Positions 11,372 to 24,888 of a DNA stretch of 64,000 bases are shown here, piece after piece. The DNA lies in assembly GCA_945910005.1 (NCBI GenBank), contig OX246743.1, forward strand, positions 10,832,587 to 10,896,586. Reading direction: 5' to 3'. The position numbers and the translations under genes are program-made. Below the pieces are notes generated by a model. The model searched no databases. It had not been told where the DNA came from and saw only the letters and a program-made list of their open reading frames with translations. The stretch's first letter is position 1. Every line of letters starts with the position of its first letter. Origin of the DNA: Isoperla grammatica (Eukaryota > Arthropoda > Insecta > Plecoptera > Perlodidae).

Positions 11372-14083
11372 AGCTCCTTGGAGTTCCAGCAGCCTCAATG
11401 ACGGCCGCGTTTATTACCCATTTCACATTTACCAGTTGCCATTTGTCAGCCAGATAAATGACCGAATCGTTCTACAGTGAAGACCAAACCATTACATTTA
11501 ATTAAATTACTTCTACGATTTGATTTGACCATGAACTTCTAGAATGTTGTGATTTTATCACTTCCATTAAAGTAAAGTGTTGAATTAATCCTTGAACTCT
11601 TTAACTCTGACCATCTTGTTATTTAGCAAGAACAGAAACTAACGTTCTATTTGGAATAAAGCAGCGGTTTTATAAGAATGACTTTCAAAACAATAATACT
11701 AAATCAACAAATAAACAACTATACAAAAACAAAGAAAGAAGCAATTTTGTATGCGAATATATTGTGTTTGGAAATGAAGACAATTATTTGTGACTACTTC
11801 CTTATATTAATAACTTGCTTTATATAAATACAGTATAAATCGTAGAAAGGACCGTCAAATGAAAGCATGCATGAACTATAAACCATCAGAACATGTGTTA
11901 GTCAGCAATAGCCATCAGATAAGGGATGTGAGCCTAGTTCTCACAGTAGCTCGACTCTGTGGGGGATGAAAATGAAAGAACGACAAATTTCGTCGAATTC
12001 ATCCCCTTCGGGACTCCGAGTAGGGATTTTCTATAACTGAGTTCGAAGCTGAACAATTAATCGAGATGAAAAATATCGAACGCTGCGTGGTCTCTGATTG
12101 GCCGCAGATATTATCTGACGAGATTACCACAATTTTGGTACATGATAAATAAATTGAAATTGGATTCTAGAAGGTGGATTTTGTAAGCGAATGTTACCCC
12201 CGCCAATTGTATTTATTAATTTATACATGTTTTAACTCTTCTAACCGAATTTTTATTACATTCGTCTTAATGATTTCCAATGTATAGAGCACTCAAAATA
12301 GACTAGATGCATTCTGGTGGCAAGAAAATAAACTTCTATTAGGAGTGGTTTAGCTGTCAATTTTCATTGTTGTTGTATTGTTATTATTCATCAATGGCGC
12401 TGAAAGGAGGTTGCTTAGCAGCGCTATCTATGTTAGTTTTGAGTCCTCTTTACACACTAGTTTCGATACCAGTTCCAAAGATTTCCATGCACACACTTTA
12501 AGATCATCTTCATATTGAGACAGAGAAATTATTCGTATTTGTATTTTATATTCTCATTCTAATCGCTTCGTAGGGTAGAATATTGTATTTTAGTTCTGAT
12601 ATTGTCTATATTGAAATTGCCTATGGACTTATATTTTTACTTTTGTCATTATTATTGTTACAAGCGCATGCTAGCATACAAATGGGAGATTATAATGCAG
12701 TTTTTAATGGGGATAGTACATTCTAAAAGTTACTATACGTTTAATACACATAGTCTTCCCTTGAGGTTAAATACTATACTCAAAAGTTTATGTATGGTTG
12801 TTTTTTTAATAACCTAACATTTTTACCGAAGTTTTCATTTCAACCTTCTTTACACGACTCCAGTTAGTAGTTAGTTACATTTAGTTATTAACTTTTAGTC
12901 CCTTATCATTATAAATCCAAATTATTATAAGCATATTTCAAGTTTTAGTAAGATTTAGTGCGGGTGTTTTTAACGAGAAAGTGAAGATGGGCGGGGTGGG
13001 TGGAGGGTGAGTGGGATCTCAAACTTGGTAATTAATGTAAATTGGGGAGATTCTTCGCTTCATGAAGACTTTGAGTTGTAACAAGGGTAGTTATTTAGAA
13101 GGCTGTGGAATATAAAGCGAACGATACAAGCAAGGCGGTGAAGAAGATGCGATATCTTAATGATAACGATGTTGCGGCAGCTCTCTTGTTCTGAGTACAG
13201 ACCGCAGCATTGGGATACTTGGTTTCACTCTGAGAAGAAACGTGCAGGCGCCATTATGAGAGCAAGCGCGGAGAAACGCGAAATGTACGTCTTCGGTTTG
13301 AGAAAGCAAATGGCGCTATCTACCGGTCGTATGCTTGGATCCCATGTCAGCGCTTTACCAACGTACTGGGTTGTCTTAAAGTCTGGGCTACATTTTACGT
13401 AGTCATCTGTGACTACATCTATTTGAACATCTCCATATAGTTGCTAAGGATCAGAGGCAACAATTGCTTGTTCATTTTTAAAAAATTAGCGTGGTTATAA
13501 CGTACTCAAAATTTGTAAATTGCCAAAGAACATCATTTTGTTCCATTACTACACTTTCATTCCAACTGTTTAGTGAAATGGTACACGTATCAAAACCGTG
13601 TGTTTGAATAATAATCTAAAACCATGCCAAATGTTTACTGATAGCATGAGAGATAAATGGAGTAGAAAAGAACACATGCAGCGATACTGACTCTGGGGTG
13701 ACCAGTAACCATATAACGTTATTACCATACGGGAATAATATATTTACTAACAATTAGAAATCATTTATTGACAAAATCATTTAATTACATTGGTCGACAT
13801 TTAAAAATTCTTTAGACCGTAATGACCTTTATTTTGTGTTCCTTGACCCGGCACCTACACCAAATGTACTCATATCAGGTGATGACGTAATGCATGGCGG
13901 ATAACGACTACTTGTGTAGGTACTGATCATTTAGACAACCACAGAAGAGGACGCTCAAAACACCAAGGTCCTAGACAACCCTAATGCATAGTGACAACAT
14001 ACGCAAATGACAAATTATAAGACGTTGTAATGTGACAACTGCTCCATCCAACAAATGTTTATTGTCCTGTACTGAGAGTTTGG
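11372..14083. other. No recognisable gene
   Basis: Frames at 12602-12817 and 13160-13402 are short and featureless. A small inverted repeat (GGGGATGAA...TTCATCCCC) lies near 11964-12005. The motif ACCCGGCACCTACACCA is at 13846-13862. Confidence 0.4.
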
Positions 14084-14134
14084 TGACGTCATCACGCTGT
14101 TCTCGCATCATGTTCGGCCGGCCCTGTGACGTCA
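14084..14134. promoter_or_regulatory. Two CRE palindromes 43 bp apart
   Basis: TGACGTCA at 14084 and 14127, with a GGCCGGCC palindrome between them. It lies just upstream of a possible degraded SINE (GGGTTCGATTCC near 14283) and of the 76-bp array. Confidence 0.3.
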
Positions 14135-14397
14135 CTGCTCCAATATATCACACACAAACACACTCATAACTCATTAAATATCCCTTCTCTTCCTCGCAGA
14201 CTTGTTGTGTCGCCGGGAGATTGGTTACCGACACTGCAACCAAAGTTCACTACTTTTGCTTCCACCGCCTTTAAGGACATGCGGGTTCGATTCCTGGGGG
14301 GCTCTTTTAACATCGATTTGTCTTACATACGTCCACTCAGGCCCAGTGTGGATTGGGATCCGGTTTAGTTTAGGTCTCCATCCCATTTAAATAACAA

Positions 14398-15388
14398 CTG
14401 CAACCACGACCCTTTAGCACATGCGGGATATCCCGTCCCGCTGAGGTACAGTCACACCACACAAGCAAGAACTCTGCAACCACGACCCTTTAGCACATGC
14501 GGGATATCCCGTCCCGCTGAGGTACAGTCACACCACACAAGCAAGGACTCTGCAACCACGACCCTTTAGCACATGCGGGATATCCCGTCCCGCTGAGGTA
14601 CAGTCACACCACACAAGCAAGGACTCTGCAACCACGACCCTTTAGCACATGCGGGATATCCCGTCCCGCTGAGGTACAGTCACACCACACAAGCAAGGAC
14701 TCTGCAACCACGACCCTTTACCACATGCGGGATATCCCGTCCCGCTGAGGTACAGTCACACCACACAAGCAAGGACTCTGCAACCACGACCCTTTAGCAC
14801 ATGCGGGATATCCCGTCCCGCTGAGGTACAGTCACACCACACAAGCAAGGACTCTGCAACCACGACCCTTTAGCACATGCGGGATATCCCGTCCCGCTGA
14901 GGTACAGTCACACCACACAAGCAAGGACTCTGCAACCACGACCCTCTACCACATGCGGGATATCCCGTCCCGCTGAGGTACAGTCACACCACACAAGCAA
15001 GGACTCTGCAACTACGACCCTTTACCACATGCGGGATATCCCGTCCCGCTGAGGTACAGTCACACCACACAAGCAAGGACTCTGCAACCACGACCCTTTA
15101 CCACATGCGGGATATCCCGTCCCGCTGAGGTACAGTCCCACCACACAAGCAAGGACTCTGCAACCACGACCCTTTAGCACATGCGGGATATCCCGTCCCG
15201 CTGAGGTACAGTCACACCACACAAGCAAGGACTCTGCAACCACGACCCTTTACCACATGCGGGATATCCCGTCCCGCTGAGGTACAGTCACACCACACAA
15301 GCAAGGACTCTGCAACCACGACCCTTTACCACATGCGGGATATCCCGTCCCGCTGAGGTACAGTCACACCACACAAGCAAGGACTCTG
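14398..15388. repeat. Minisatellite, 76-bp unit, 13 copies
   Basis: GGGATATCCC recurs every 76 bp exactly, from 14425 to 15337, without indels. Units differ at only a few positions (TTAGCAC versus TTACCAC). Each unit has the perfect 12-bp palindrome CGGGATATCCCG followed by TCCCGC, and is much more GC-rich than its surroundings. A 73-codon frame inside it is a repeat by-product. Confidence 0.97.
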
Positions 15389-17626
15389 GACTAACCTCAC
15401 AGCACGCATATACATTAAAAAAATGTAATGAACGAAACTTTTACAATTATTATTGGATTGGATTAGTGATATGTGAGCTCCGTTATAACCAGTGCACATA
15501 TATTCGCATAGTTTTAGAGCCCCGTATAAAGCGGAAACATGTCAAAACTTATTTAGATTTAAACATGTATTAATGATAATTTTTTATTTTCAGCAGGTGA
15601 GTCGTCCTGATTAGCCTCGATACGCTGAAGGACGTTAGACTTCAATTTAAAAAATCAATATTAGCAGGTAAGGTATATTTTGTATTCAAGAAATTAACTG
15701 ATCCGGGTGTTACACAGTAATCTAATAAATATCTATTTAATTCAGTGTGTGTGTATTTATAAAATTATCTCAGTAAAAACAAAGCTTCTTTTCTTTAAAA
15801 AAAAACTAGTATTCATGAGAGTGTCACCTTTGTATAACCGTCTTTACGAACCATAGTTTTGTCCCTTGTTCTAGCATGTTTTCGCATACATTGCATGTAA
15901 TGGTAAATGAGCTTTTAATCGGGCGAAGCATGTTTTTGTCAAAGTCGTCCATCGAAATCCGAGCTCATAAGAGCGGCTCTTCAACCCGCTAGTTTAATTC
16001 ATGCACGGGTAACGGATACCCCCTACCCCCTACTCTCTCCCCCCCCCCCCCCCCCCCCCCCACGGCTCACACAAGTGCTTCCAACAGGTGTCAATCTCTT
16101 GTTCTTGCTCATGTCTCGGATGCAACGTGATGGAATGAGGGCATCATGCCCAACTACACTCTACACCTCACTATGCTAACAAACTAAACACTGCACTGGT
16201 TGTCGGTGTTAATCAATGACGTAAAGCGCTGGACAACAAATATTGTGTTTCCCTCACCGCGAGCTCTCTCGTACGAAGGAGAAAAAATGAATCAAAACTT
16301 CAAAAATGTAATTATATTGATGTTAGTATTAGTATTTCTGTCAACGATTCTCTTAAAATGTATTTATAAATAGATTTAAAGAGTTGAATACTAATTTCGG
16401 CTCGCGCTCCCTTCTTTTTTGGAAGTTCATTGAACGAACCGATCCTCATTTTAGTCGTTGTATTGAAAATTTCACCACTATTTGTAAATTAGCCTAATTT
16501 GTGATTTTTTTAATCGAAAGACACCGTGTTCAATAAGAGTGTATATTATGAGCACGTAGTGCACTCCCTCTGGGTTACTTAATGCCACAGCCAACGGGTG
16601 GTGTATAGCTTTATCCCCAATATCGGTCTGATCCACGTGAAGGCTGGGGGGTGGGGGGTGAGGGGTCGATGAATGTTCCTGGCATGTGATCGAGACAGCC
16701 ACCCAGGGGGTGCAGGTCTTTGTCCGCCGGGGTAGCGAAATGTCGGAGTTCATTTGGAAACCAACTAAACCATTCACAGAATGAGGTGAACCAGAGAAAA
16801 AAGAAGTTTCTCCCAGAGAAGAAAGATAACTTCTTTATCGACTCTGGATGAACTTGGTTTTGTTTTGTTATGTATGTATTGTCTTCATTTCCTATCGCAA
16901 TGAGATGTCTGGCAGAATTTTATCAATTTTAATGTCTTTTTGTTCAGAGCGCATCAACCGATGGGAATTTTGCAACACAGAGATATTTACCGATTTGTAT
17001 TTCTAAGTAGTCAAATTTAATATGTATTTTATTAAGCTGCGATTTAAATATCAATTTGATATATTTAGATTGTTAACTATTTTTATGTTAATTGAAAAAA
17101 ATGACATTGAACAACAAGGAATTTGATATAAGACTGTCTGTCATTTAAAGAGCTCCCATACAAACCGTGGTATCTAACGCGATAACATTGGACTCAATTG
17201 CTTCAAAATCACCGCAAGGTCATGAAAATGATGTCATTCCCTAGATAAGTTAATGGTATTTTTTGTATGGACGTTGCTAGATCTGATTATACTTTTTGTC
17301 ATTTTAAACTACCTTTTAAAATTGTTTGTGTGTTCCAGAATCACGTTACAGCAGTTAAAACCATCGTTTAAAATTAAAATAATAAAATGTAATTGAAACT
17401 TAGCAGCACTCATAAAATAGAGCAATGCTCCATCAGCCACAATTTGTATTTCCTTGTGGCAATTTTAAAGCACTATAGCGAGCAATCTTACGAGTTATAA
17501 GTCATTGAGGCGCTGGGTTGGACGATACACGAGAGTAGTTGGGTAATGGGTAATTATAGCAAAGAGATATTCACTATTTAAAATAGTTTACTACTCATCT
17601 TCTTGAAATTCTGTAGTACAGTTGAT
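15389..17626. other. No recognisable gene; contains a C23 run
   Basis: An uninterrupted run of 23 C lies at 16039-16061. A 99-codon minus frame (16478-16777) has no recognisable domain. No further repeats were identified. Confidence 0.4.
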
Positions 17627-17731
17627 CCAGTAAACCACGGTTCCTGCATTCCAGGCTCGAATCCTGTAATGTGCGTGGATTTCAAGTGATCATACCCGTT
17701 TTCAAAATATGAAAGTTAGAGCCCAAATATC
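17627..17731 (+). mobile_element. Degraded SINE, family 1
   Basis: It contains CAGTAAACCACGGTTCC, then a B-box-like GGCTCGAATCCTG, and ends GAGCCCAAATATCATC. This is the same order and 3' terminus as the better copy at 46412-46590. Confidence 0.5.
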
Positions 17732-17974
17732 ATCACAACATCTTGAAATGTGATCACCAAATCTCTGGTTTGTCTCGTTCTTTTCTCGCTCCAATATTTG
17801 AAACTCAGAACAGATCACTATTTTTAAAAAAGAACGAATTCTATGTAATTGATTTATTTCAAGTCAATTAGTTGACGTTCGTTTGATCAATTGAATTTTC
17901 CACTAGATATAAGGCAGCATCTTCTTGCTGGATAGAAATCAAAAGTTTCGTGAACAAAAGCCAGCTAAAAATGT

Positions 17975-17998
17975 TCTCTCTCTCTCTCTCTCTCTCTG
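17975..17998. repeat. (CT)n microsatellite
   Basis: About 12 CT units just upstream of the 38-bp array. Confidence 0.95.
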
Positions 17999-18164
17999 CT
18001 GTGTGGTACAGCTAGGTGACTCCAGCAAAGCATGCATTCTCCGAATATGCAGATTCCGCCTACGAACATAACTTAATTATGTAGTAACCATACTCACGGG
18101 ACAGGTTCCCGGTTCCTTTTCTACGAACGTCTTCTAAAGGCAGCTGTAGGTTTAGACAAGACAC

Positions 18165-20520
18165 GCGCTCTATCGGTCTACGCGTGATCAACGACATACA
18201 AAGCGCTCTATCGGTCTGCGCGTGATCAACGACATACAAAGCGCTCTATCGGTCTACGCGTGATCAACGACATACAAAGCGCTCTATCGGTCTGCGCGTG
18301 ATCAACGACATACAAAGCGCTCTATCGGTCTACGCGTGATCAACGACATACAAAGCGCTCTATCGGTCTACGCGTGATCAACGACATACAAAGCGCTCTA
18401 TCGGTCTACGCGTGATCAACGACATACAAAGCGCTCTATCGGTCTGCGCGTGATCAACGACATACAAAGCGCTCTATCGGTCTGCGCGTGATCAACGACA
18501 TACAAAGCGCTCTATCGGTCTACGCGTGATCAACGACATACAAAGCGCTCTATCGGTCTGCGCGTGATCAACGACATACAAAGCGCTCTATCGGTCTGCG
18601 CGTGATCAACGACATACAAAGCGCTCTATCGGTCTACGCGTGATCAACGACATACAAAGCGCTCTATCGGTCTACGCGTGATCAACGACATACAAAGCGC
18701 TCTATCGGTCTACGCGTGATCAACGACATACAAAGCGCTCTATCGGTCTACGCGTGATCAACGACATACAAAGCGCTCTATCGGTCTACGCGTGATCAAC
18801 GACATATAAAGCGCTCTATCGGTCTACGCGTGATCAACGACATACAAAGCGCTCTATCGGTCTGCGCGTGATCAACGACATATAAAGCGCTCTATCGGTC
18901 TACGCGTGATCAACGACATATAAAGCGCTCTATCGGTCTACGCGTGATCAACGACATATAAAGCGCTCTATCGGTCTACGCGTGATCAACGACATATAAA
19001 GCGCTCTATCGGTCTACGCGTGATCAACGACATACAAAGCGCTCTATCGGTCTACGCGTGATCAACGACATATAAAGCGCTCTATCGGTCTACGCGTGAT
19101 CAACGACATACAAAGCGCTCTATCGGTCTACGCGTGATCAACGACATACAAAGCGCTCTATCGGTTAACGTGTGATCAACGACATACAAAGCGCTCTATC
19201 GGTCAACGCGTGATCAACGACATACAAAGCGCTCTATCGGTCTACGCGTGATCAACGACATACAAAGCGCTCTATCGGTCTGCGCGTGATCAACGACATA
19301 TAAAGCGCTCTATCGGTCTGCGCGTGATCAACGACATATAAAGCGCTCTATCGGTCTACGCGTGATCAACGACATACAAAGCGCTCTATCGGTCTACGCG
19401 TGATCAACGACATACAAAGAACTCTATCGGTCTACGCGTGATCAACGACATACAAAGCGCTCTATCGGTCTTCGCGTGATCAACGACATACAATGCGCTC
19501 TATCGGTCTACGCGTGATCAACGACATACAAAGCGCTCTATCGGTCTGCGCGTGATCAACGACATACAAAGCGCTCTATCGGTCTGCGCGTGATCAACGA
19601 CATACAAAGCGCTCTATCGGTCTGCGCGTGATCAACGACATACAAAGCGCTCTATCGGTCTGCGCGTGATCAACGACATACAAAGCGCTCTATCGGTCTG
19701 CGCGTGATCAACGACATACAAAGCGCTCTATCGGTCTGCGCGTGATCAACGACATACAAAGCACTCTATCGGTCTACGCGTGATCAACGACATACAAAGC
19801 GCTCTATCGGTCTGCGCGTGATCAACGACATATAAAGCGCTCTATCGGTCTACGCGTGATCAACGACATACAAAGCGCTCTATCGGTCTACGCGTGATCA
19901 ACGACATACAAAGCGCTCTATCGGTCTACGTGTGATCAACGACATACAAAGCGCTCTATCGGTCTGCGCGTGATCAACGACATACAAAGCGCTCTATCGG
20001 TCTGCGCGTGATCAACGACATATAAAGCGCTCTATCGGTCTACGCGTGATCAACGACATACAAAGCGCTCTATCGGTCTGCGCGTGATCAACGACATACA
20101 AAGCGCTCTATCGGTCTGCGCGTGATCAACGACATACAAAGCGCTCTATCGGTCTACGCGTGATCAACGACATACAAAGCGCTCTATCGGTCTACGCGTG
20201 ATCAACGACATACAAAGCGCTCTATCGGTCTACGTGTGATCAACGACATACAAAGCGCTCTATCGGTCTGTGCGTGATCAACGACATACAAAGCGCTCTA
20301 TCGGTCTGCGCGTGATCAACGACATATAAAGCGCTCTATCGGTCTACGCGTGATCAACGACATACAAAGCGCTCTATCGGTCTGCGCGTGATCAACGACA
20401 TACAAAGCGCTCTATCGGTCTACGCGTGATCAACGACATGTAAAGCGCTCTATCGGTCTACGCGTGATCAACGACATACAAAGCGCTCTATCGGTCTGCG
20501 CGTGATCAACAACATACAAA
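18165..20520. repeat. Minisatellite, 38-bp unit, 62 copies
   Basis: The unit starts GCGCTCTATCGGTCTACGCG and ends CATACAAA. From 18165 to 20520 is exactly 62 x 38 bp, so there are no net indels. Variation is concentrated at two positions: TAC/TGC before GCG, and CATACAAA/CATATAAA. These variants are interspersed in short blocks, which suggests repeated unequal exchange. There are no unique spacers, so it is not CRISPR-like. The unit contains TGATCA and, in A-type units, ACGCGT. Confidence 0.98.
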
Positions 20521-22568
20521 GCGCTTTGCTCAGCCAATTGCTGTCTCACACCGCGAGCTATGCCCTACAATTATAATCGCTCCACATCTACCTTGTGGAT
20601 GATGACGTCATAGATGAGAGAAGCACTTTCCATTCAAATTCCAGTATTTGAGAAAACCACCCACTGGACTCTTCTATGATGTAAGCATTCACAAGGTTGA
20701 TGATGCGGATTTCACTCTACAAGGCTGATATGCATGCATCTAAATAGAGGATACCTACTCTACATTCTAATACAAAACAAAAGTATAACACAGAACTACA
20801 ATGTTAGGATAGTGGGGGAGGGAAAGGGTTAATGTTAAACTAGACATTGTGTCAATATTATTGTGAACGAATATCAGATATTAGTCAAATATTAATAATA
20901 ATTCTCTCTAGCAATAAAGAACTTTCTATTTAATATACTAGTACCAATAATATTACAAATGCAGGATTGAGTTAATACAGGCAACACATCAACACCTCCT
21001 AACTACACAGCACAACACTTTAGCTATAATCGCAAGATAACAATAACCAGCTACACGATAGTTACAAGAACATACCAGATGATAACATATCTATAGGTTT
21101 GTGGTTTGATTAGAGCGTTGCTGTTAGAGGCTTTGTTCTACTCGTGTGATCAGCCTTATCACAGTTGAGTGACGATAACACAGCCCCAATGTTTATCGAT
21201 TAGGACAATGTAATGATATGAAGGGGGTATTGGAAGTGGATGATTGGCTCTCAGTAATCATGTGACTGTAGTGTTAATGTTAGGGAATAGAATATGGATG
21301 GGAGGTGAGATTATGGGGTATCACAACACTAGAAGTTACAAGTTTATAGTTCAACATATTATAGGAATACTAAGGAATATAAAATGAATACAACGCGACA
21401 TAGAGAAATAAACGGGGCAAACCAGGACTGGAATGAATGCAACAGATAATAAGGTCATGATAATATGCTTTGTAATGAATATGTAGTAGTGAAAAGACCG
21501 TCAAAGCCAATTTAAGAATCGAGAGATTTTTCAGACCATTATCGATTCAGTTATCACTCCTGATTTTCAGATAATAATTGAAGTGATTGTTGGTAATATG
21601 TGTTTTAAAATATTGATACAAAGAAATAAAATTGAACTCTACCAATAATTCATTCTGGAATATCATTATTTTCGACATGGTCCGAAACTTTATCGGCCTC
21701 AGGAAGTGATTTTATCCATTCCGTAAAGAGTGTCGGCTAACCTTTCAAAGATGACATTGTTTCGGAGTGTGAAGGAATGTCCAATGACAATTGCCTGTAT
21801 AACATCTAAACTAATTTTACAACGTTGCATTTTAATAAACATGACATTTGTAGTTTGTTAACGCGTTGTGCGAAACGTAAAATATCTGGTGCATGTAGAT
21901 AAAACAAACATATTAACTGCCGTTATGAATTTTAAATCAAGATTTATGTTGCCCATATGGCCCATAACGGGGTACTTGTTTGGTAGCGAGCGTGGAAGTT
22001 TTTTCAACGGCCACAAAAAGGAACAAGTGGTATTCATTTGGATTTAATTATGAACACACGTATTTGAGATTAGATTGTTTTTAACTATTCTGTATCACGT
22101 TTGGTATCATAAAAGTTATTTTATGTTTCCAGAACGTGTTAGTTTTGGTTCGAATCAACGATATACAGATACAAGTCCGACATACGAATACTAGCACGTA
22201 AAGCTCGACTCTCCTAGGAAAATACAAATGTATAGATTAAAAAAATCGTTCTATCGACTCGTGTTGAAGAACTTCACTCAACGCGTTGAGGCGGTAAATG
22301 CTGTAAGAGATGAAAAGGAGAGAGCACACAATGGTGACGAAATGGGTGCTGATGGAATCTAGCAAAAAAATGTCTTGAGCTAGGTCACAGTCGGGTTCTT
22401 CGCACTCAAATGCTCTTTAAACTGTTAAGAACATTATTAAATGGTTATCATAGTAACAACGAAATAATAGACCCAAATCCAACTAATGATCAGTCAAATT
22501 ATTTATTTGTTTAGGACGACTTCAACATTTTTGTAAAAGAAAATATAAACACACCATCTTAGTGACAT
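20521..22568. other. No recognisable gene; one CRE palindrome
   Basis: TGACGTCA is present at 20603, soon after the array. GTTATCATAGTAAC near 22444 resembles an X-box. Otherwise AT-rich with only short chance frames. Confidence 0.4.
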
Positions 22569-22824
22569 ATATGTCTTAGCGTTGTTGTTGCTGTTGTTGT
22601 GACATGTTCTTACTGGCACATAAAACACATGTAAATGCCAATCTACAACGAAAATTCGCAGCAACAGTAAGATTTTAAACAGTCACATTGGCTGAGGAGT
22701 GAAAATTGTTGCTCATCAGCCAATAGGATTGGTTAAAACCTTACCGTTATTGTTAATTTTCATTGTGGATTGGCCTTTTCGTGTGTTTTAATGTAAAATG
22801 TCTGAAACCAACGCTAAGGCATAT
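22569..22824. mobile_element. Long foldback (MITE-like) element, 256 bp
   Basis: The left end ATATGTCTTAGCGTTG is inverted at the right end as CAACGCTAAGGCATAT. Further inside, AAAACACA, GCCAATC, ACAACGAAAATT and AGTAAGATTTTAA on the left pair with diverged inverse copies on the right. Arms total more than 100 bp each around a short loop near 22700. The lower arm identity means it is older than the element at 2671. No clear target duplication. Confidence 0.65.
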
Positions 22825-23271
22825 TTATACTACGCAGACGAACAAAACAATACATAATGTGTGATGTAAATATGATACGTTTGATAATATGATACTGTAG
22901 AAACAAAAAATATTGATTATATAAAATGTGATTTAAAACAACAACCTATTCAGGGTTCCTCTTAGGTGTATTGTTTCGTGAAAATCCCGTTAGACTATTG
23001 AAAATCACAGAGAGAAATATGATATTTTCCTACAAGACGGAATTAGAGATTTCTCAGTATGTAAACACAATCCTGTGTAGATATGTGTGTTACGTGAGCG
23101 CTTACAAATATGGGGTATTATACCAGACGACTTTATACGGACGGAAATGTAACATTTCCCCAAGAGCGACAGACAATATTCTTTCTGTGTCAACATTTAA
23201 AAGATGCGATATTCCCTCAACTTAGAGAAAGAATTTCTAGTAATAAAGATGGATTCACACGGGTTGCTGCG
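22825..23271. other. No recognisable gene
   Basis: An 84-codon plus frame (22971-23225) overlaps a 63-codon minus frame; neither has recognisable features. Confidence 0.4.
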
Positions 23272-24829
23272 TTGAACAACCAGTGACCAAGGTCCACTAA
23301 ATCCCCTGGCGGGGTGTCGTCGGGCGCTGCGCGCACGCTACTAGCGATCTAGTTGAACAACCAGTGACCAAGGTCCACTAAATCCCCTGGCGGGGTGTCG
23401 TCGGACGCTGCGCGCACGCTACTAGCGATCTAGTTGAACAACCAGTGACCAGGGTCCACTGAATCCCCTGGCGGGGTGTCGTCGGGCGCTGCGCGCACGC
23501 TACTAGCGATCTAGTTGAACAACCAGTGACCAGGGCCCACTAAATCCCCTGGCGGGGTGTCGTCGGGCGCTGCGCGCACGCTACTAGCGATCTAGTTGAA
23601 CAACCAGTGACCAGGGCCCACTAAATCCCCTGGCGGGGTGTCGTCGGGCGCTGCGCGCACGCTACTAGCGATCTAGTTGAACAACCAGTGACCAAGGTCC
23701 ACTAAATCCCCTGGCGGGGTGTCGTCGGGCGCTGCGCGCACGCTACTAGCGATCTAGTTGAACAACCAGTGACCAGGGTCCACTAAATCCCCTGGCGGGG
23801 TGTCGTCGGGCGCTGCGCGCACGCTACTAGCGATCTAGTTGAACAACCAGTGACCAAGGTCCACTAAATCCCCTGGCGGGGTGTCGTCGGGCGCTGCGCG
23901 CACGCTACTAGCGATCTAGTTGAACAACCAGTGACCAGGGTCCACTAAATCCCCTGGCGGGGTGTCGTCGGACGCTGCGCGCACGCTACTAGCGATCTAG
24001 TTGAACAACCAGTGACCAGGGTCCACTAAATCCCCTGGCGGGGTGTCGTCGGGCGCTGCGCGCACGCTACTAGCGATCTAGTTGAACAACCAGTGACCAA
24101 GGTCCACTAAATCCCCTGGCGGGGTGTCGTCGGGCGCTGCGCGCACGCTACTAGCGATCTAGTTGAACAACCAGTGACCAAGGTCCACTAAATCCCCTGG
24201 CGGGGTGTCGTCGGGCGCTGCGCGCACGCTACTAGCGATCTAGTTGAACAACCAGTGACCAAGGTCCACTAAATCCCCTGGCGGGGTGTCGTCGGGCGCT
24301 GCGCGCACGCTACTAGCGATCTAGTTGAACAACCAGTGACCAAGGTCCACTAAATCCCCTGGCGGGGTGTCGTCGGGCGCTGCGCGCACGCTACTAGCGA
24401 TCTAGTTGAACAACCAGTGACCAAGGTCCACTAAATCCCCTGGCGGGGTGTCGTCGGGCGCTGCGCGCACGCTACTAGCGATCTAGTTGAACAACCAGTG
24501 ACCAGGGTCCACTAAATCCCCTGGCGGGGTGTCGTCGGGCGCTGCGCGCACGCTACTAGCGATCTAGTTGAACAACCAGTGACCAAGGTCCACTAAATCC
24601 CCTGGCGGGGTGTCGTCGGGCGCTGCGCGCACGCTACTAGCGATCTAGTTGACCTTGCCAGTGACCAGGGTCCACTAAATCCCCTGGCGGGATGTCGTCG
24701 GGCGCTGCGCGCACGCTACTAGCGATCTAGTTGAACAACCAGTGACCAGGGTCCACTGAATCCCCTGGCGGGAAGTCGTCGGGCGCTGCGCGCACGCTAC
24801 TAGCGATCTAGTTGACCTGGCCAGTGACC
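23272..24829. repeat. Minisatellite, 81-bp unit, 19 copies plus partial
   Basis: The unit starts TTGAACAACCAGTGACC and ends TAGCGATCTAG; starts fall every 81 bp from 23272. The unit at 24649 is 82 bp, with ACCTTGCC replacing ACAACC, and the final partial unit has ACCTGGCC, so the right-hand end is the diverged edge. The unit is GC-rich, with GCGCTGCGCGCACGC. Internal variants (AAGG/AGGG; GGGCG/GGACG) are scattered. Confidence 0.97.
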
Positions 24830-24853
24830 GTAGAAGCTATTATACGCCTAGAC

Positions 24854-24854
<1 letters not shown>

Positions 24855-24888
<34 letters not shown>

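Noticed and set aside
14180..14395. SINE with B box GGGTTCGATTCC
   Set aside because: No convincing A box, no second copy in the window and no target duplication; at most a degraded fragment.
18165..20520. CRISPR-like array of 38-bp repeats
   Set aside because: There are no unique spacers; units are directly adjacent, so it is a minisatellite in a eukaryotic genome.
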